From Candidatus Magnetominusculus xianensis (GTDB lineage: Bacteria > Nitrospirota > Thermodesulfovibrionia > Thermodesulfovibrionales > Magnetobacteriaceae): DNA of 48,784 nt. The stretch spans positions 1-48,784 of the forward strand of contig LNQR01000031.1 of the NCBI GenBank assembly GCA_001541255.1, written 5' to 3'. This document shows, in pieces, positions 9,063 through 18,483 of this stretch. Under the pieces are notes generated by a model. The model did not search any database. It saw only the letters and a list, made by a program, of their open reading frames with translations, and was not told the DNA's origin. Position numbers and translations under genes: made by a program. Every line of letters starts with the position of its first letter. Position 1 is the first letter of the stretch.

Positions 9063-9785
9063 TTACACTGAATCATGACATTTCTTAATCCCTGTTAATA
9101 TAAAATGTTTTAGTCGCCTTGTAAAAAACTCTTGTTGATTTTCTCCTATCTGTAAATCTGAAAAATAATGGGAATATTTCTCCTTAAGTTCTTTGCGATT
9201 TTTAAAAACATAAAATATTTCACCATGCCTGTAGTCATTTGAATTATTAATTCTTATAAGGTTATTTCCCACTAATTCGCCATTTCTTAATATCCAATTA
9301 TCAGGGTGGTTAGTCATCATTATAACTCGTCCGGATTTTTTTAAAACTCTTGCATATTCTTTAATAGTGTTTTGTATTCCTTCTTCTGAAGGAACATAAT
9401 GAATTACGTTCATAGAGAGCAGCAAATCAAAATAATTTGATGGAAAATGTGTATCTTGATTATCTCCGACTTTAATCTCTGCATGGTAGCCATATTGCTG
9501 TATACTCGTTTTTGCATGGTCAACAACACCTTCAGATATTTCACAACCATATACTTGCCAGCCCATCATAGCAAAGCTTACAAGGTTAAAACCTGAGCCA
9601 CATCCTACATCCAACACCTTCAGTTGATTACAGTTAGAATAGTCACATAAATAGCCTCCCTTAATGAGATGTATAAGGTATTGGTTTCCAGGAGACGTGA
9701 TTCTCCCTTCATTTTGCTTGCTCCTTTCACCTCTATAATATTCCTCAAATAATTTTACGGTGTTTTTAGGATTACTATTAATCAT
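9063..9785 (-). CDS. Class I SAM-dependent methyltransferase
   Basis: 240 residues with SAM motif I VLDVGCGSGFNLVSFAMMG, the acidic residue after strand 2 in VYGCEIS, and the later LLLSMNVIHYVP. The body is a compact Methyltransf_11/25-type fold. It lies between a glycosyltransferase and a radical SAM gene on the same strand with gaps of 14 and 46 bp. Methylation of a sugar or a sugar precursor is the likely role; the target atom cannot be seen. Confidence 0.83.
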   Translation of the reverse strand: MINSNPKNTVKLFEEYYRGERSKQNEGRITSPGNQYLIHLIKGGYLCDYSNCNQLKVLDVGCGSGFNLVSFAMMGWQVYGCEISEGVVDHAKTSIQQYGYHAEIKVGDNQDTHFPSNYFDLLLSMNVIHYVPSEEGIQNTIKEYARVLKKSGRVIMMTNHPDNWILRNGELVGNNLIRINNSNDYRHGEIFYVFKNRKELKEKYSHYFSDLQIGENQQEFFTRRLKHFILTGIKKCHDSV

Positions 9786-9831
9786 AAATTAAATATACCA
9801 TCTACAATTATTTATTTCCATATATTTTAAG

Positions 9832-11292
9832 TCAAATGCTTTTATCAGGTTTAATCGGAGGTCTATAATTAGGGTTAACCAGAGCGTATTGATAGTAACG
9901 CCGTGATTTTTCAGCGTTGCAAAAATTTAACTTTTCCCAGAACTCCTCTCTCCACTTCTCCAACTCTGCACGTGAAACATCGACAAGATCGAAGTATGCC
10001 CTCCCTGGTATCAAGTCAGTAAAATCGAAATCATTAGGCAGCAATCCTTCTTTTATAGCTCTTTCCGTTAAATGCGTATGAGGATAAGGAGTCGCAAGCG
10101 TCCAAAGAGTAAAATCAAGGTCTAATTGTTTTGCATATTCGAAAGAATCCAGTATTTCTAATCGAGTCTCCCATGGAAAACCCAATATAAAGTTAGCACC
10201 GACTGCCAGGCCTAGCTCTTTTGCCTTCTTAATTATTGTTTCTCCATATTTTAAGTCTATATTTTTGTGAATAATCTCTTTCAGCACACGTTCGTTTCCT
10301 GACTCAAAACTTACTTTAAGTTTATAAAGGCCAGAACTGACCATCTTCTCCAGTATCTTCTCTGTTAAAGTCATTACATGCATACCCGATGCAGCATACC
10401 AAGTTATTCCATAATCCCTTTCAATAATAAGATCAATTAGTTTCTCTGTCCTTTCTCTGTTCACACAAAAATTTTCATCTAATATTATGAACTCCTTAAT
10501 CCCATACTTATTTACTAATAAATCTATTTCATCTAATACGTTTTTAGGAGACCGGTATCTATAGCTATTATTATATAACACTGGCGCTGAACAAAAAATG
10601 CATTTGAAAGGACATCCTCTTGAGGTCATTATTGTTGTAGCGGGCAACTGCTTTGGCAATACCTTAAAGTACTGTACTTTATCCATATAGCATCTCATAT
10701 CGATTAGATCTCTTGCTGGTAAAGGCAATATATCCAGATCATGTACTGGTTGAAAAGCTATATCAAGCTCAAATCCTTTTGAACAGCGTATTCCAGTTCC
10801 AGGAATAGGCCTTGCCTTTTTACTCTGAAGTTTATCAATAAACTCAGGCCCTGAAATGTCAGATTCACCTAGAATAATACCGTCAACTTCTGGAATAAGT
10901 ATAAAATATTGAGACTTTAATGTTACTATTGGTCCACCCCACAATAGAAAGATATCAGAATTATATTTACGCACTATTCTGGCCGTATGCAGAGCATTTT
11001 CTATCTGATTAACAAATAGTATAGAAAATCCAACAACATCAGGCGTATGTTTAAGAATGATACCTGCTAACTCTTCAGGTCGCAGACCCATTAAAAATGT
11101 ATTATCATCTATCGGAGAGTCCTGTTCATAACCCTCAAGAATACCATCAACTATGGATACATCGTACCCTCTTGCAAGCAGGGATGATGACAGACTAAGG
11201 ATTCCAATTGGAGGCCATACGCTTTTCGAATTCCCATATGCCATTATACAAGATGGCTGAACAAGGCAGATTTTGTTAATCTTTTTTCTCAT
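9832..11292 (-). CDS. B12-binding-domain-type radical SAM protein
   Basis: 486 residues. The N-terminal 180 residues look like the cobalamin-binding Rossmann domain that precedes many radical SAM cores (WPPIGILSLSSSLLARGYDV), but I do not see the DxHxxG cobalamin motif. The radical SAM domain begins near residue 215 with TSRGCPFKCIFCSAP, a CxxxCxxC cluster, and continues with FIILDENFCVNRERTEKL. Such proteins often perform C-methylation or difficult rearrangements. AAGGTGG just upstream supports the ATG at 11292; the gene overlaps the preceding radical SAM gene by 17 bp. Confidence 0.87.
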   Translation of the reverse strand: MRKKINKICLVQPSCIMAYGNSKSVWPPIGILSLSSSLLARGYDVSIVDGILEGYEQDSPIDDNTFLMGLRPEELAGIILKHTPDVVGFSILFVNQIENALHTARIVRKYNSDIFLLWGGPIVTLKSQYFILIPEVDGIILGESDISGPEFIDKLQSKKARPIPGTGIRCSKGFELDIAFQPVHDLDILPLPARDLIDMRCYMDKVQYFKVLPKQLPATTIMTSRGCPFKCIFCSAPVLYNNSYRYRSPKNVLDEIDLLVNKYGIKEFIILDENFCVNRERTEKLIDLIIERDYGITWYAASGMHVMTLTEKILEKMVSSGLYKLKVSFESGNERVLKEIIHKNIDLKYGETIIKKAKELGLAVGANFILGFPWETRLEILDSFEYAKQLDLDFTLWTLATPYPHTHLTERAIKEGLLPNDFDFTDLIPGRAYFDLVDVSRAELEKWREEFWEKLNFCNAEKSRRYYQYALVNPNYRPPIKPDKSI

Positions 11293-12460
11293 CGTCCACC
11301 TTAAATGTCCTGCAACAACGATTACATACAGGCATAATGGGAGTTTTTCTCAGTTTCATGCGAAAATCTCTTGCTTGTTCAGAGTTCCATATTTCATGGA
11401 AAGGCTTATCAATGATATTGCCAAAAGACGGGCTTACGCAGCGTCCATTAACGCCAACAGTACCATCATAAAATACTTGTGCCACAGTCCATGGTGCAAA
11501 GCACGGTATTTCAGGATGCAGATAAGTCTTTTTATCAAACCATTTTTTTATTTCATCATCATTAAGATGTGGATTAAAATGATATTTATAGCTGTCCGGT
11601 GCGAATTCATCTCTGACTGCTTTGATTTGTCTGCATAATTCTTCTGTGTCAATATCCTCAACATCAATACAACTTATACTGCTCTGTGTAAGAGGAAAGA
11701 ACTGGGGAAATAAAGCATTTTGCGTTTGGGCTTCTTCCATCGTACTGTATCGTAGAAAATTGAAAGCTATGTAAATCTCCTTAGCGATACCAAGACTATC
11801 CAGTTCCCTATAAAAATCCAGAAGGTTATCATAGTTGTGGTCCGAAATAGTGAAACAAATGCCTATGAGCGGATATTCTAAGCCTAATCTCTTTTTTTCT
11901 TCTATTACTATCTCAATCCCCTTAATAGATCTTTGAAAACTATCCGGCAGGCCTCGAATTTCATTATGCCTGTCTTTAGTTCCATCTATTGACACACGCA
12001 AAACACGCATACCTGCCTCAACCAATGTCTTAGCTTTTTTTGACAGAAGATAACCGTTGGTAATAATATAAAAATCAAGGCCTTTCGAGGTTACATAACC
12101 TGCAATTTCATCAATATCTGCACGTAAAAGCGGCTCTACAAAATTCGGCCTTATGATTGTCTTGTAAGGCGCAACGTCATCTATTAATTTTTTTACTATC
12201 TCAAGCGGTAAAGTATATGCCTTGCCCCCCCCAGCTGCACGGTTATTAAAGAACATGTCCTTGTCCTTGCGATTGGCTCTTGATTGCCCGATATCGCACA
12301 TCCTGCATTTCATGAAACAATAATTATTTAACGAAAGATTGATTGTATGGGGCATTGACTCCCCTGTATAATCGTCTTTGAAATAATATTCCAACCTCTG
12401 TTCAGACATTTTCTGAATACGATTCCATTCCTCTTTATTTCTTTGAACTATTTTACTCAT
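11276..12460 (-). CDS. Radical SAM/SPASM-domain protein
   Basis: 394 residues. The 4Fe-4S motif is CFMKCRMC (Cys48, Cys52, Cys55). The C-terminal SPASM region starts at CFAPWTVAQVFYDGTVG and ends with CNRCCRTF, giving the extra cysteines for auxiliary clusters. The motif FGNIIDKPFHEIWNSEQ is typical of SPASM proteins. It lies 3 bp after another SPASM enzyme and overlaps a third radical SAM gene. The substrate is unknown; SPASM enzymes act on peptides, sugars and other small molecules. Confidence 0.87.
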   Translation of the reverse strand: MSKIVQRNKEEWNRIQKMSEQRLEYYFKDDYTGESMPHTINLSLNNYCFMKCRMCDIGQSRANRKDKDMFFNNRAAGGGKAYTLPLEIVKKLIDDVAPYKTIIRPNFVEPLLRADIDEIAGYVTSKGLDFYIITNGYLLSKKAKTLVEAGMRVLRVSIDGTKDRHNEIRGLPDSFQRSIKGIEIVIEEKKRLGLEYPLIGICFTISDHNYDNLLDFYRELDSLGIAKEIYIAFNFLRYSTMEEAQTQNALFPQFFPLTQSSISCIDVEDIDTEELCRQIKAVRDEFAPDSYKYHFNPHLNDDEIKKWFDKKTYLHPEIPCFAPWTVAQVFYDGTVGVNGRCVSPSFGNIIDKPFHEIWNSEQARDFRMKLRKTPIMPVCNRCCRTFKVDDEKKD

Positions 12461-12463
12461 AAT

Positions 12464-13648
12464 TCATCCATTTAAATTCAGCGGCTGCAAAGTCTTACAG
12501 GCATTATCTAAATTATTCAGTTCTTTTATTAAACTATCACGGTTACTTAAAATATATTCCTCTTTCCCTCTAAATTCTTCATTGCGGGTTCTATGAAAGG
12601 CCGTTCTCTTAACTGCCCTCACAAGGTAGTCTTCCATTCTGGCCACTTCCTCATGAAACCCTGTAGGTATTTGGTATGTTTTCTGCCATTTTATTGTACA
12701 TGTAGAGCATAATGGACCGTTTTTTTCTATTTCTCCATATTCCCTTTCAAGCACACATTTCCTAAAATATTGCATCTTTTCGCTATTCCATATGTCAAGA
12801 ACCTTATCCTCTGTAAAATTCCCAATTACGTACCTGTTATCAAAGTCATAATTACATCCGACAGCGCTACCGTCACAGTTGAACGAAAGCAAATCCCATG
12901 GAGTATTGCAGGCCGGATAATCTTTTTGTTGAATTGCTTTTTTACCCATATATGCTATATTAGCCTCATCTATTGCCCCCATATGATTGAAAAGCTCTCC
13001 AACGACTACGTGATGAAAAGGGAACCGTTCGAAATACTCAGTAAACAGCTGCACTTCTTTTTGGTTTCTTCTCTGATTGATTATGCCCAGAATAACTGCA
13101 AGATGGTATCCTTTCTTTTCATATCTGGCTTCAAACAATGTAAATATATTCTCTATTACCTTATAAAAGTCTCCACCTATCCTTATGCTTTCATAACTTT
13201 CTCTTGTGATGCCGTCAATCGATACATGCAGGTAATCAAGTCCGCTGTCTATCAGTTTTTCGGCTCTCTCCTTAGTTAAAATAGTGGCATTGGTGTTCAT
13301 GAGAGTAAAAAAACCGTAGTCTGACGCGTATTTTATCATGTCAAAAAGATTTTTATTAATAAAAGGTTCACCAACTCCGGTAAACTGGATTTTTGTGTGC
13401 AATCTCAGAGGTTTAATCTGTTCGATCATCCCTTTATACGATCCAAGGCTCATATGTCCGGCAGGCCTGGTTAAAGCCCCATTGTGTACACAGTGTACGC
13501 ATTTAAGGTTGCAGATGTTGGTTGGCTCTATGTATATCTTGCGGGGTGGAAAGTCGCAATATGTCTTTCTTTTAAGGAGCGCGTCTATATAGCTCAGTCT
13601 ATCGAGTTGTATCCTTAGTTCAAACTCCGCCATATCTTCAAATTTCAT
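12464..13648 (-). CDS. Radical SAM/SPASM-domain protein
   Basis: 394 residues. The radical SAM cluster is in EPTNICNLKCVHC (Cys46, Cys50, Cys53), followed by a TIM-barrel core and a SPASM region (CNTPWDLLSFNCDGSAVGCN, then CSTCTIKW). Its first 40 residues differ from those of its neighbour at 11276, so the two are not a simple recent duplication. AAGGAAAGAAAG lies upstream of ATG at 13648. Within the operon it follows the ATP-grasp gene by 18 bp and probably acts in the same unknown modification step set. Confidence 0.87.
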   Translation of the reverse strand: MKFEDMAEFELRIQLDRLSYIDALLKRKTYCDFPPRKIYIEPTNICNLKCVHCVHNGALTRPAGHMSLGSYKGMIEQIKPLRLHTKIQFTGVGEPFINKNLFDMIKYASDYGFFTLMNTNATILTKERAEKLIDSGLDYLHVSIDGITRESYESIRIGGDFYKVIENIFTLFEARYEKKGYHLAVILGIINQRRNQKEVQLFTEYFERFPFHHVVVGELFNHMGAIDEANIAYMGKKAIQQKDYPACNTPWDLLSFNCDGSAVGCNYDFDNRYVIGNFTEDKVLDIWNSEKMQYFRKCVLEREYGEIEKNGPLCSTCTIKWQKTYQIPTGFHEEVARMEDYLVRAVKRTAFHRTRNEEFRGKEEYILSNRDSLIKELNNLDNACKTLQPLNLNG

Positions 13649-13666
13649 ATATCTTTCTTTCCTTAT

Positions 13667-14854
13667 TTATGGCTGCACCTTTATATTAACGATTCTCTCT
13701 ATGTAATTGGCCAGCTCCCATGCGCCGTTTCTGTCATTGGCACTCGTAACTATGAAACCAACCCTTTCCTGACTGTTCAGAAGTTCGCCTATCTTATCTC
13801 CTATCTTCTTAGTCACACCAATGTCGAGTACTCCCTCGATATTTTTTGCCTCATCGAGACCTTCAATGCCAACAATAGTCCCTTTCGGTGGATTGAAAAA
13901 TCGATAGCAGGCGCCTCTTTGAACTCTTGGTATCCAATCAGGTTGCAGCCCTGTCAATATTTTTGCCAACTCCAGAGGCATATTAATACCGGTAACCGCC
14001 TCTACTATTGTGGAAAAAATATGCCCCCCTCCTCCTCTTGCGCCAATCTCTATCAAGTAGGGCACTCCCTCCGGTGATACAATCAATTCAGTATGTGTAG
14101 CACAGTCAGTAAGACCTAATGCCTTTACAGCCCGGGTTACAAGGGCCTTAATCGCATTAAGTATGGTTTCCGACAAAGCGGCAGGATAATTGAGACTCGT
14201 GGCAACGCGTGTCTTAATATCTGGCTTGTACTTGTCTGAAATCGAAAGAACCTTGTGTTCGCCCCGCTGGCATAAACCCTCTACGGTAACCTCGATACCT
14301 TCTATGAAGGTCTCTGCTATTATCTTTCCATTCCTGGCATACTGTTTGGCAAAATCATAGGCATTGTCAACATCTGAACGGTTATCTGCTATAATAACCC
14401 CACGTCCAGAGCCGCCGCTGTCGGCAGGTTTTATTATACAGGGAAAACCAATTGTCTCTGCAGCGCAATAAGCATCTCCTTTTGTGGTAAAAACTAAAAA
14501 ATCTGGTTGATTTAATCTCTCATTCCGCCAACACTGCCGCATTATACTTTTATCGACAACTGCCTCGACACAATCTAAATGCACGCCAGGCAATCCCAAC
14601 TCATTGGCTATATAAGCATGAGTCCTCATACCAAATTCGTTTAATGGCATTATACCGTCAATTCCGTTGTCAATCGCACATCTCATTACCTTTTCTACGT
14701 CAATAATGTCTATATGGTAAAATTCGTCCGCTTCTACAGAGCCTTGAGCCTGCGGGTCTCTATCGAGTGCAATAGTGTGAAAACCGCCCTCTCTTATTTT
14801 TCTTATCGACTTCGCATAATACATGCCGGCTCCCAGTACCAATACTTTCCTCAT
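13667..14854 (-). CDS. ATP-grasp carboxylate ligase
   Basis: About 395 residues with the order pre-ATP-grasp domain (VLVLGAGMYYAKSIRKI), then ATP-grasp domain (FPCIIKPADSGGSGRGVII, ETFIEGIEVTVEGL and the metal-binding IEIGARGGGG). Such enzymes form an acyl-phosphate and join a carboxylate to an amine. The open frame begins with TTG at 14872, but ATG at 14854 is chosen because it forms an ATGA overlap with the preceding gene. Context suggests it could join an amino acid or amine to a uronic acid or a small-molecule group of the glycan; this is inference. Confidence 0.85.
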   Translation of the reverse strand: MRKVLVLGAGMYYAKSIRKIREGGFHTIALDRDPQAQGSVEADEFYHIDIIDVEKVMRCAIDNGIDGIMPLNEFGMRTHAYIANELGLPGVHLDCVEAVVDKSIMRQCWRNERLNQPDFLVFTTKGDAYCAAETIGFPCIIKPADSGGSGRGVIIADNRSDVDNAYDFAKQYARNGKIIAETFIEGIEVTVEGLCQRGEHKVLSISDKYKPDIKTRVATSLNYPAALSETILNAIKALVTRAVKALGLTDCATHTELIVSPEGVPYLIEIGARGGGGHIFSTIVEAVTGINMPLELAKILTGLQPDWIPRVQRGACYRFFNPPKGTIVGIEGLDEAKNIEGVLDIGVTKKIGDKIGELLNSQERVGFIVTSANDRNGAWELANYIERIVNIKVQP

Positions 14855-15489
14855 AAATATTTTTTTAAACAAACCGTATCAAATGTGTCCCATTTGCGCC
14901 TGTCGATACACTCATACCACATATCCTCCTGTTCCTCAATCCAATCAAGCTTCTTTAGGAAATCATCGTTTTGGACTTCATTCGGGATTATAACAACGCC
15001 GCTGTCGTCACATACCGCAATCGCTCCCTTGTACAACCTCTCTCTGTCTTCAATTATTTCTGGATTGAAAGGAAGCTCGTTTTTATTGTTAAAACATCCT
15101 ATTGGTGTGGCCCCCTCGTACCATATTGGCCAGTTTTCCTTTATGAGGCGTGGAATATCTCTTAATTTACCTTTAACGACGATCCCTGACACCTGCTTGT
15201 ATAGTATAAGATATTTTGAGACAAGATCCCCAAAAATAGCCCTCCCTGCACAATTGAACGCCTCCACCAGGACGATATCTCCTTCTGTTACATTTCTTAT
15301 CTGCTCATGTACTTCCCAATTGCTCTCATTATAAGCATAAGCCCAAAATACCCTTCCTACACGAAAATGCCTTGGATTTAAAGGAAATACCTCATCAATA
15401 ACACCAGTCTTATTAAGGCAATCGGCCACCTCGGTGGAAGAAATACGGTTACGCTTGATTTTATCTATAATAATATCTGTAATATTCAT
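14851..15489 (-). CDS. RraA-family (aldolase-like) protein
   Basis: About 212 residues with the RraA/HMG-aldolase fold signature GRAIFGDLVSKYLILYKQVSG and VKGKLRDIPRL, then AVCDDSGVVIIPNE. The family includes oxaloacetate decarboxylase/4-hydroxy-4-methyl-2-oxoglutarate aldolase enzymes and the RNase E regulator RraA. In a biosynthetic cluster an aldolase or decarboxylase activity is the better guess. ATG at 15489 has a GGGGGG tract 7 bases upstream, better than the TTG two codons earlier. Coupled to the ATP-grasp gene by ATGA. Confidence 0.78.
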   Translation of the reverse strand: MNITDIIIDKIKRNRISSTEVADCLNKTGVIDEVFPLNPRHFRVGRVFWAYAYNESNWEVHEQIRNVTEGDIVLVEAFNCAGRAIFGDLVSKYLILYKQVSGIVVKGKLRDIPRLIKENWPIWYEGATPIGCFNNKNELPFNPEIIEDRERLYKGAIAVCDDSGVVIIPNEVQNDDFLKKLDWIEEQEDMWYECIDRRKWDTFDTVCLKKYL

Positions 15490-15534
15490 AGTCAAGCCCC
15501 CCTTTAATGATTTTACGCGGTATATATTTTTTAG

Positions 15535-16311
15535 TCATAACTCATACAGATGTTTATCCCAGAATATGCCAGCATTTCTATAAATCATTTCTTTGCGTAT
15601 CCCCAGTCTCTGGCTTATGATACCCTCAAAATGCGACAAATAACTTTTTATAGGATACTCAGGAAAATCCGACCCATATAATATTTTTTCGTCAAGCTTA
15701 TCAATAACCCATAAAAAATCACTGATTAGAGAGGTCCCATCAAAATACTTCAACACATGGGAAACATCCAGAGATACGTTGCCGTTAGACTTTGCCAGGA
15801 AATATGCGTCGAGTACCCTGTGCCCACCCATGTGGCTTAATATAATATTTATATTCGTATATTTTTTTGCCAATCTGTCATAGTTAAATGGAGTCAGCTC
15901 TGAAAGATACACCCTGTCGTTCCTATTTTGATAGTATCCGTCAATCATAATCGTCAATCCCTTCTCGTCTAAATATTTAAACAGTGTCTCAAATTCGGTG
16001 GCATTACAATTTATCCCCTGCATTCTTGGATGTATCTTAACCCCTGATAGCCCCATGGAGAGGATTTCATCGACTTCATGTCTTAAATTTCCCGAGAAAT
16101 CTATATGTCCAAAGCCCCTAAATCGCTCAGGATACCTTTCGATTACCGATGCAATATACTTGTTGGTCGTTGCAAACGGCATAGAAATCAGTAAACATTT
16201 GCCAACGTCGGCCTCATCCATTTCTCTGAGCAGCCTTTCAAGCGATGCGTCGTAGCTGGTATTAAACCACTTGCCGTTATGGGTTATGTTGACATGCGCG
16301 TCTATAATCAT
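15535..16311 (-). CDS. Amidohydrolase-family TIM-barrel protein
   Basis: About 258 residues of Amidohydro_2 type: MIIDAHVNITHNG at the N-terminus, GVKIHPRMQGI, ILSHMGGHRVLDAY and the late Asp in LYGSDFPEYPI. The family's first metal motif is normally HxH; here the second His is Asn (AHVN), which may alter or reduce metal binding. The frame is open up to ATG at 16395, which would overlap the upstream gene by 68 bp; ATG at 16311 starts exactly at the family's usual first residues and is preferred, though the 16395 start has the better ribosome-site-like sequence. Confidence 0.75.
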   Translation of the reverse strand: MIIDAHVNITHNGKWFNTSYDASLERLLREMDEADVGKCLLISMPFATTNKYIASVIERYPERFRGFGHIDFSGNLRHEVDEILSMGLSGVKIHPRMQGINCNATEFETLFKYLDEKGLTIMIDGYYQNRNDRVYLSELTPFNYDRLAKKYTNINIILSHMGGHRVLDAYFLAKSNGNVSLDVSHVLKYFDGTSLISDFLWVIDKLDEKILYGSDFPEYPIKSYLSHFEGIISQRLGIRKEMIYRNAGIFWDKHLYEL

Positions 16312-16327
16312 TTTGTCATCAATAGCT

Positions 16328-17698
16328 TTAGCTAAACCTTTCTCTGCGCCAGCCTCTTTCGCAAGGATAACGCAAAACACATCCTTTAATTTCATGTGCA
16401 GTAAAACTACCTTCCTTTGTCATCTCAAGCCCTTCAAGTGCATCCAACCACTGCAAATAACTCTCCAGACCAAATGCCAGCCAACCATTGCGTTTTGAAA
16501 TAGACAATACTTCCCGATGGAGCCTTTTTGTGCCATCAATATTCTGTGGATGAAAATTAAAAACCAAGACCCCTGGGAAATTATTCTCAACCTTAGACAC
16601 AGCCTCTCTAATCTTTTTGATTATCGTACCAATCCTTAAATTGAAGGCGTATTTCATTCCATCTCCAAAAAGAGATAAAAGACTGTAGTGATCACTCCAT
16701 GTTCCATCCAGATTGCGTACTTTCATTGGCATTAGAGATGCGTTCAGCATTTTCCCATCCCCGCCGGGATAATTCACATCCAGTTTCAAACCGTTTTCTT
16801 CCCAAGCCTTTAGATGGCCTAAGTAACCGTTGTTAAGAACACAGTGGTTACGAACAGTACGGATTGGTTTCATCGTCAATTTTCTGATATATTCAGCCTG
16901 TTCTTTACAAATGTTATCATAATTCTTAGGGTTTTCAAGTGCATCGGGATGAAGCCCAAACTCCACATTTGGTGACATCTTAGATATAGTTTCAGATGTA
17001 TGTCTGGTTCCCGGCAGCAGCATATATGTAATTGGCATACCTTTTATAATTTTCAGTTGTTTTTCGTACTTTTTAAGTTCTGCCTGATCGTCATCCCCTG
17101 TCAGGCATAACAAACCTTTTGCCCCATCCGGCAAAGGTTCAACAAGCGGGCAATTGCTTATTCTCGAAAATTCCTCGGATATAAAAACCCCGAGATTATC
17201 AGCCCATCGCTCCATATAAAACCCTTGCACTAATTGTTCGTTGAATAGGTAGTAAGGCCTCTCTATGTCTATTCCATCTGGATTATTAGTATCAGTTTGT
17301 CTGATGCTATAAGGATTCCCCTGTCTATGACGAATGATTTCTTCCACAACATCCAATCCCACAAGTAATTTTTTCTTTTTTCCGTCCATATACCATGCTA
17401 TCACAGAGCGGCCCTCATTGTTTACCCATAAAGGGTTAAGGCATTTACCAGTGAAAGTAATATGTGGTAACAGCGCGTGGTATACAGGCCTGCGACGGAA
17501 GAAAGAAATAAGGCCACCCTTTCTGAAATAATACAATATCTTTCCATTTTCTCTATATGTTTTCAAATCAAACTGTTCGAAAGACTCCATCTTAGCAGAT
17601 ATTACGACCTCACCATCGAGTATCTCCGTAACTATTCCGGCATTAATGAAACCATATGTCCTGAGGATAACTAACAAATCGGAAACAAACAAAATCAT
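16328..17698 (-). CDS. Putative NodB-like polysaccharide-deacetylase-fold protein
   Basis: A 456-residue protein that I can assign only loosely. The C-terminal 250 residues have NodB-like marks: LLCLTGDDDQAEL in the position of the first metal aspartates, VEFGLHPDA, RNHCVLNNGY and a late VLVFNFHPQN. The N-terminal 190 residues are unrecognised. There is no signal peptide, so it would act in the cytoplasm, unlike classic exported deacetylases. It overlaps the preceding methyltransferase gene by ATGA. The ribosome site GGGAGG sits very close to the ATG, so a slightly later start is possible. Confidence 0.6.
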   Translation of the reverse strand: MILFVSDLLVILRTYGFINAGIVTEILDGEVVISAKMESFEQFDLKTYRENGKILYYFRKGGLISFFRRRPVYHALLPHITFTGKCLNPLWVNNEGRSVIAWYMDGKKKKLLVGLDVVEEIIRHRQGNPYSIRQTDTNNPDGIDIERPYYLFNEQLVQGFYMERWADNLGVFISEEFSRISNCPLVEPLPDGAKGLLCLTGDDDQAELKKYEKQLKIIKGMPITYMLLPGTRHTSETISKMSPNVEFGLHPDALENPKNYDNICKEQAEYIRKLTMKPIRTVRNHCVLNNGYLGHLKAWEENGLKLDVNYPGGDGKMLNASLMPMKVRNLDGTWSDHYSLLSLFGDGMKYAFNLRIGTIIKKIREAVSKVENNFPGVLVFNFHPQNIDGTKRLHREVLSISKRNGWLAFGLESYLQWLDALEGLEMTKEGSFTAHEIKGCVLRYPCERGWRRERFS

Positions 17699-18462
17699 CT
17701 CCTCCCAGGAGATTCGGCAAACACAGTGATAGCACTGCGATTTTCATATCTGGTCATAGCCGACAGCACATCATGAAGCGGTAACGGAATCCATACACAT
17801 GTAAGATACCACCATAGATTGGGACAAATAGGTGGAACAAAAAAATAAGTGAAACTTTTTACGACGACCAGGCCGCTATCTCTTATAAGTTGTTCAAGTT
17901 CTTCTATTGTATATAAATTCTTCGTCGCCGGGTCTAACGGCTTACCTGTTCGACGAGTAAATAAATTGTTTTTATTAACGGTTTTTATTATTACCCTGCC
18001 ACCTGGTTTCAATACTCTATATATCTCATGAAGTGCTTTGACAGGGTCATCGAAATAAAGCAGCGCTCCAAGGCACACTGCATGATCAAAGTATTGGTCT
18101 GGAAACGGTAGATTTTCAGCGTGAACACTATCTATTAATTGAGCTGAAGTCTTTTCTTTTATTATATCCCATGTTGTAAAATTGAGGGGATCCACACCAA
18201 CAACCTGAAATCCGAGTGTACTTAACATTGCTACATATTTTCCCGGACCGCATCCTATCTCTATAATTTTCTCATTCTTACCTGGTTTAGGCTTAATCCA
18301 TTTACTAATACATGAATGGTAATCATGATAAGACATTTTGGCGGTAAATGTCTCATCATAAATAAACTTCTTAAGGAGGGTATCTTGTGATTTATGTATT
18401 TGTCCCCATAGCATTGTATATCGTATTTTATTAAGGATTTTATGAAGGATTTTTTTTAACAT
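17695..18462 (-). CDS. Class I SAM-dependent methyltransferase
   Basis: 255 residues with motif I IIEIGCGPGKYVAMLSTLG, the acidic residue in VVGVDPLNF, and FDHAVCLGALLYFDDP. The later YRVLKPGGRVIIKTV is the classic strand-5 motif of Methyltransf_11 proteins. It follows the Wzt gene by 21 bp and overlaps the next gene by ATGA, so it belongs to the same transcript. In ABC-exported O-antigens a methyltransferase can cap the chain end, but nothing in this sequence proves that role. Confidence 0.84.
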   Translation of the reverse strand: MLKKILHKILNKIRYTMLWGQIHKSQDTLLKKFIYDETFTAKMSYHDYHSCISKWIKPKPGKNEKIIEIGCGPGKYVAMLSTLGFQVVGVDPLNFTTWDIIKEKTSAQLIDSVHAENLPFPDQYFDHAVCLGALLYFDDPVKALHEIYRVLKPGGRVIIKTVNKNNLFTRRTGKPLDPATKNLYTIEELEQLIRDSGLVVVKSFTYFFVPPICPNLWWYLTCVWIPLPLHDVLSAMTRYENRSAITVFAESPGRR

Positions 18463-18483
18463 AACAGCATTATTTAAACCTCA

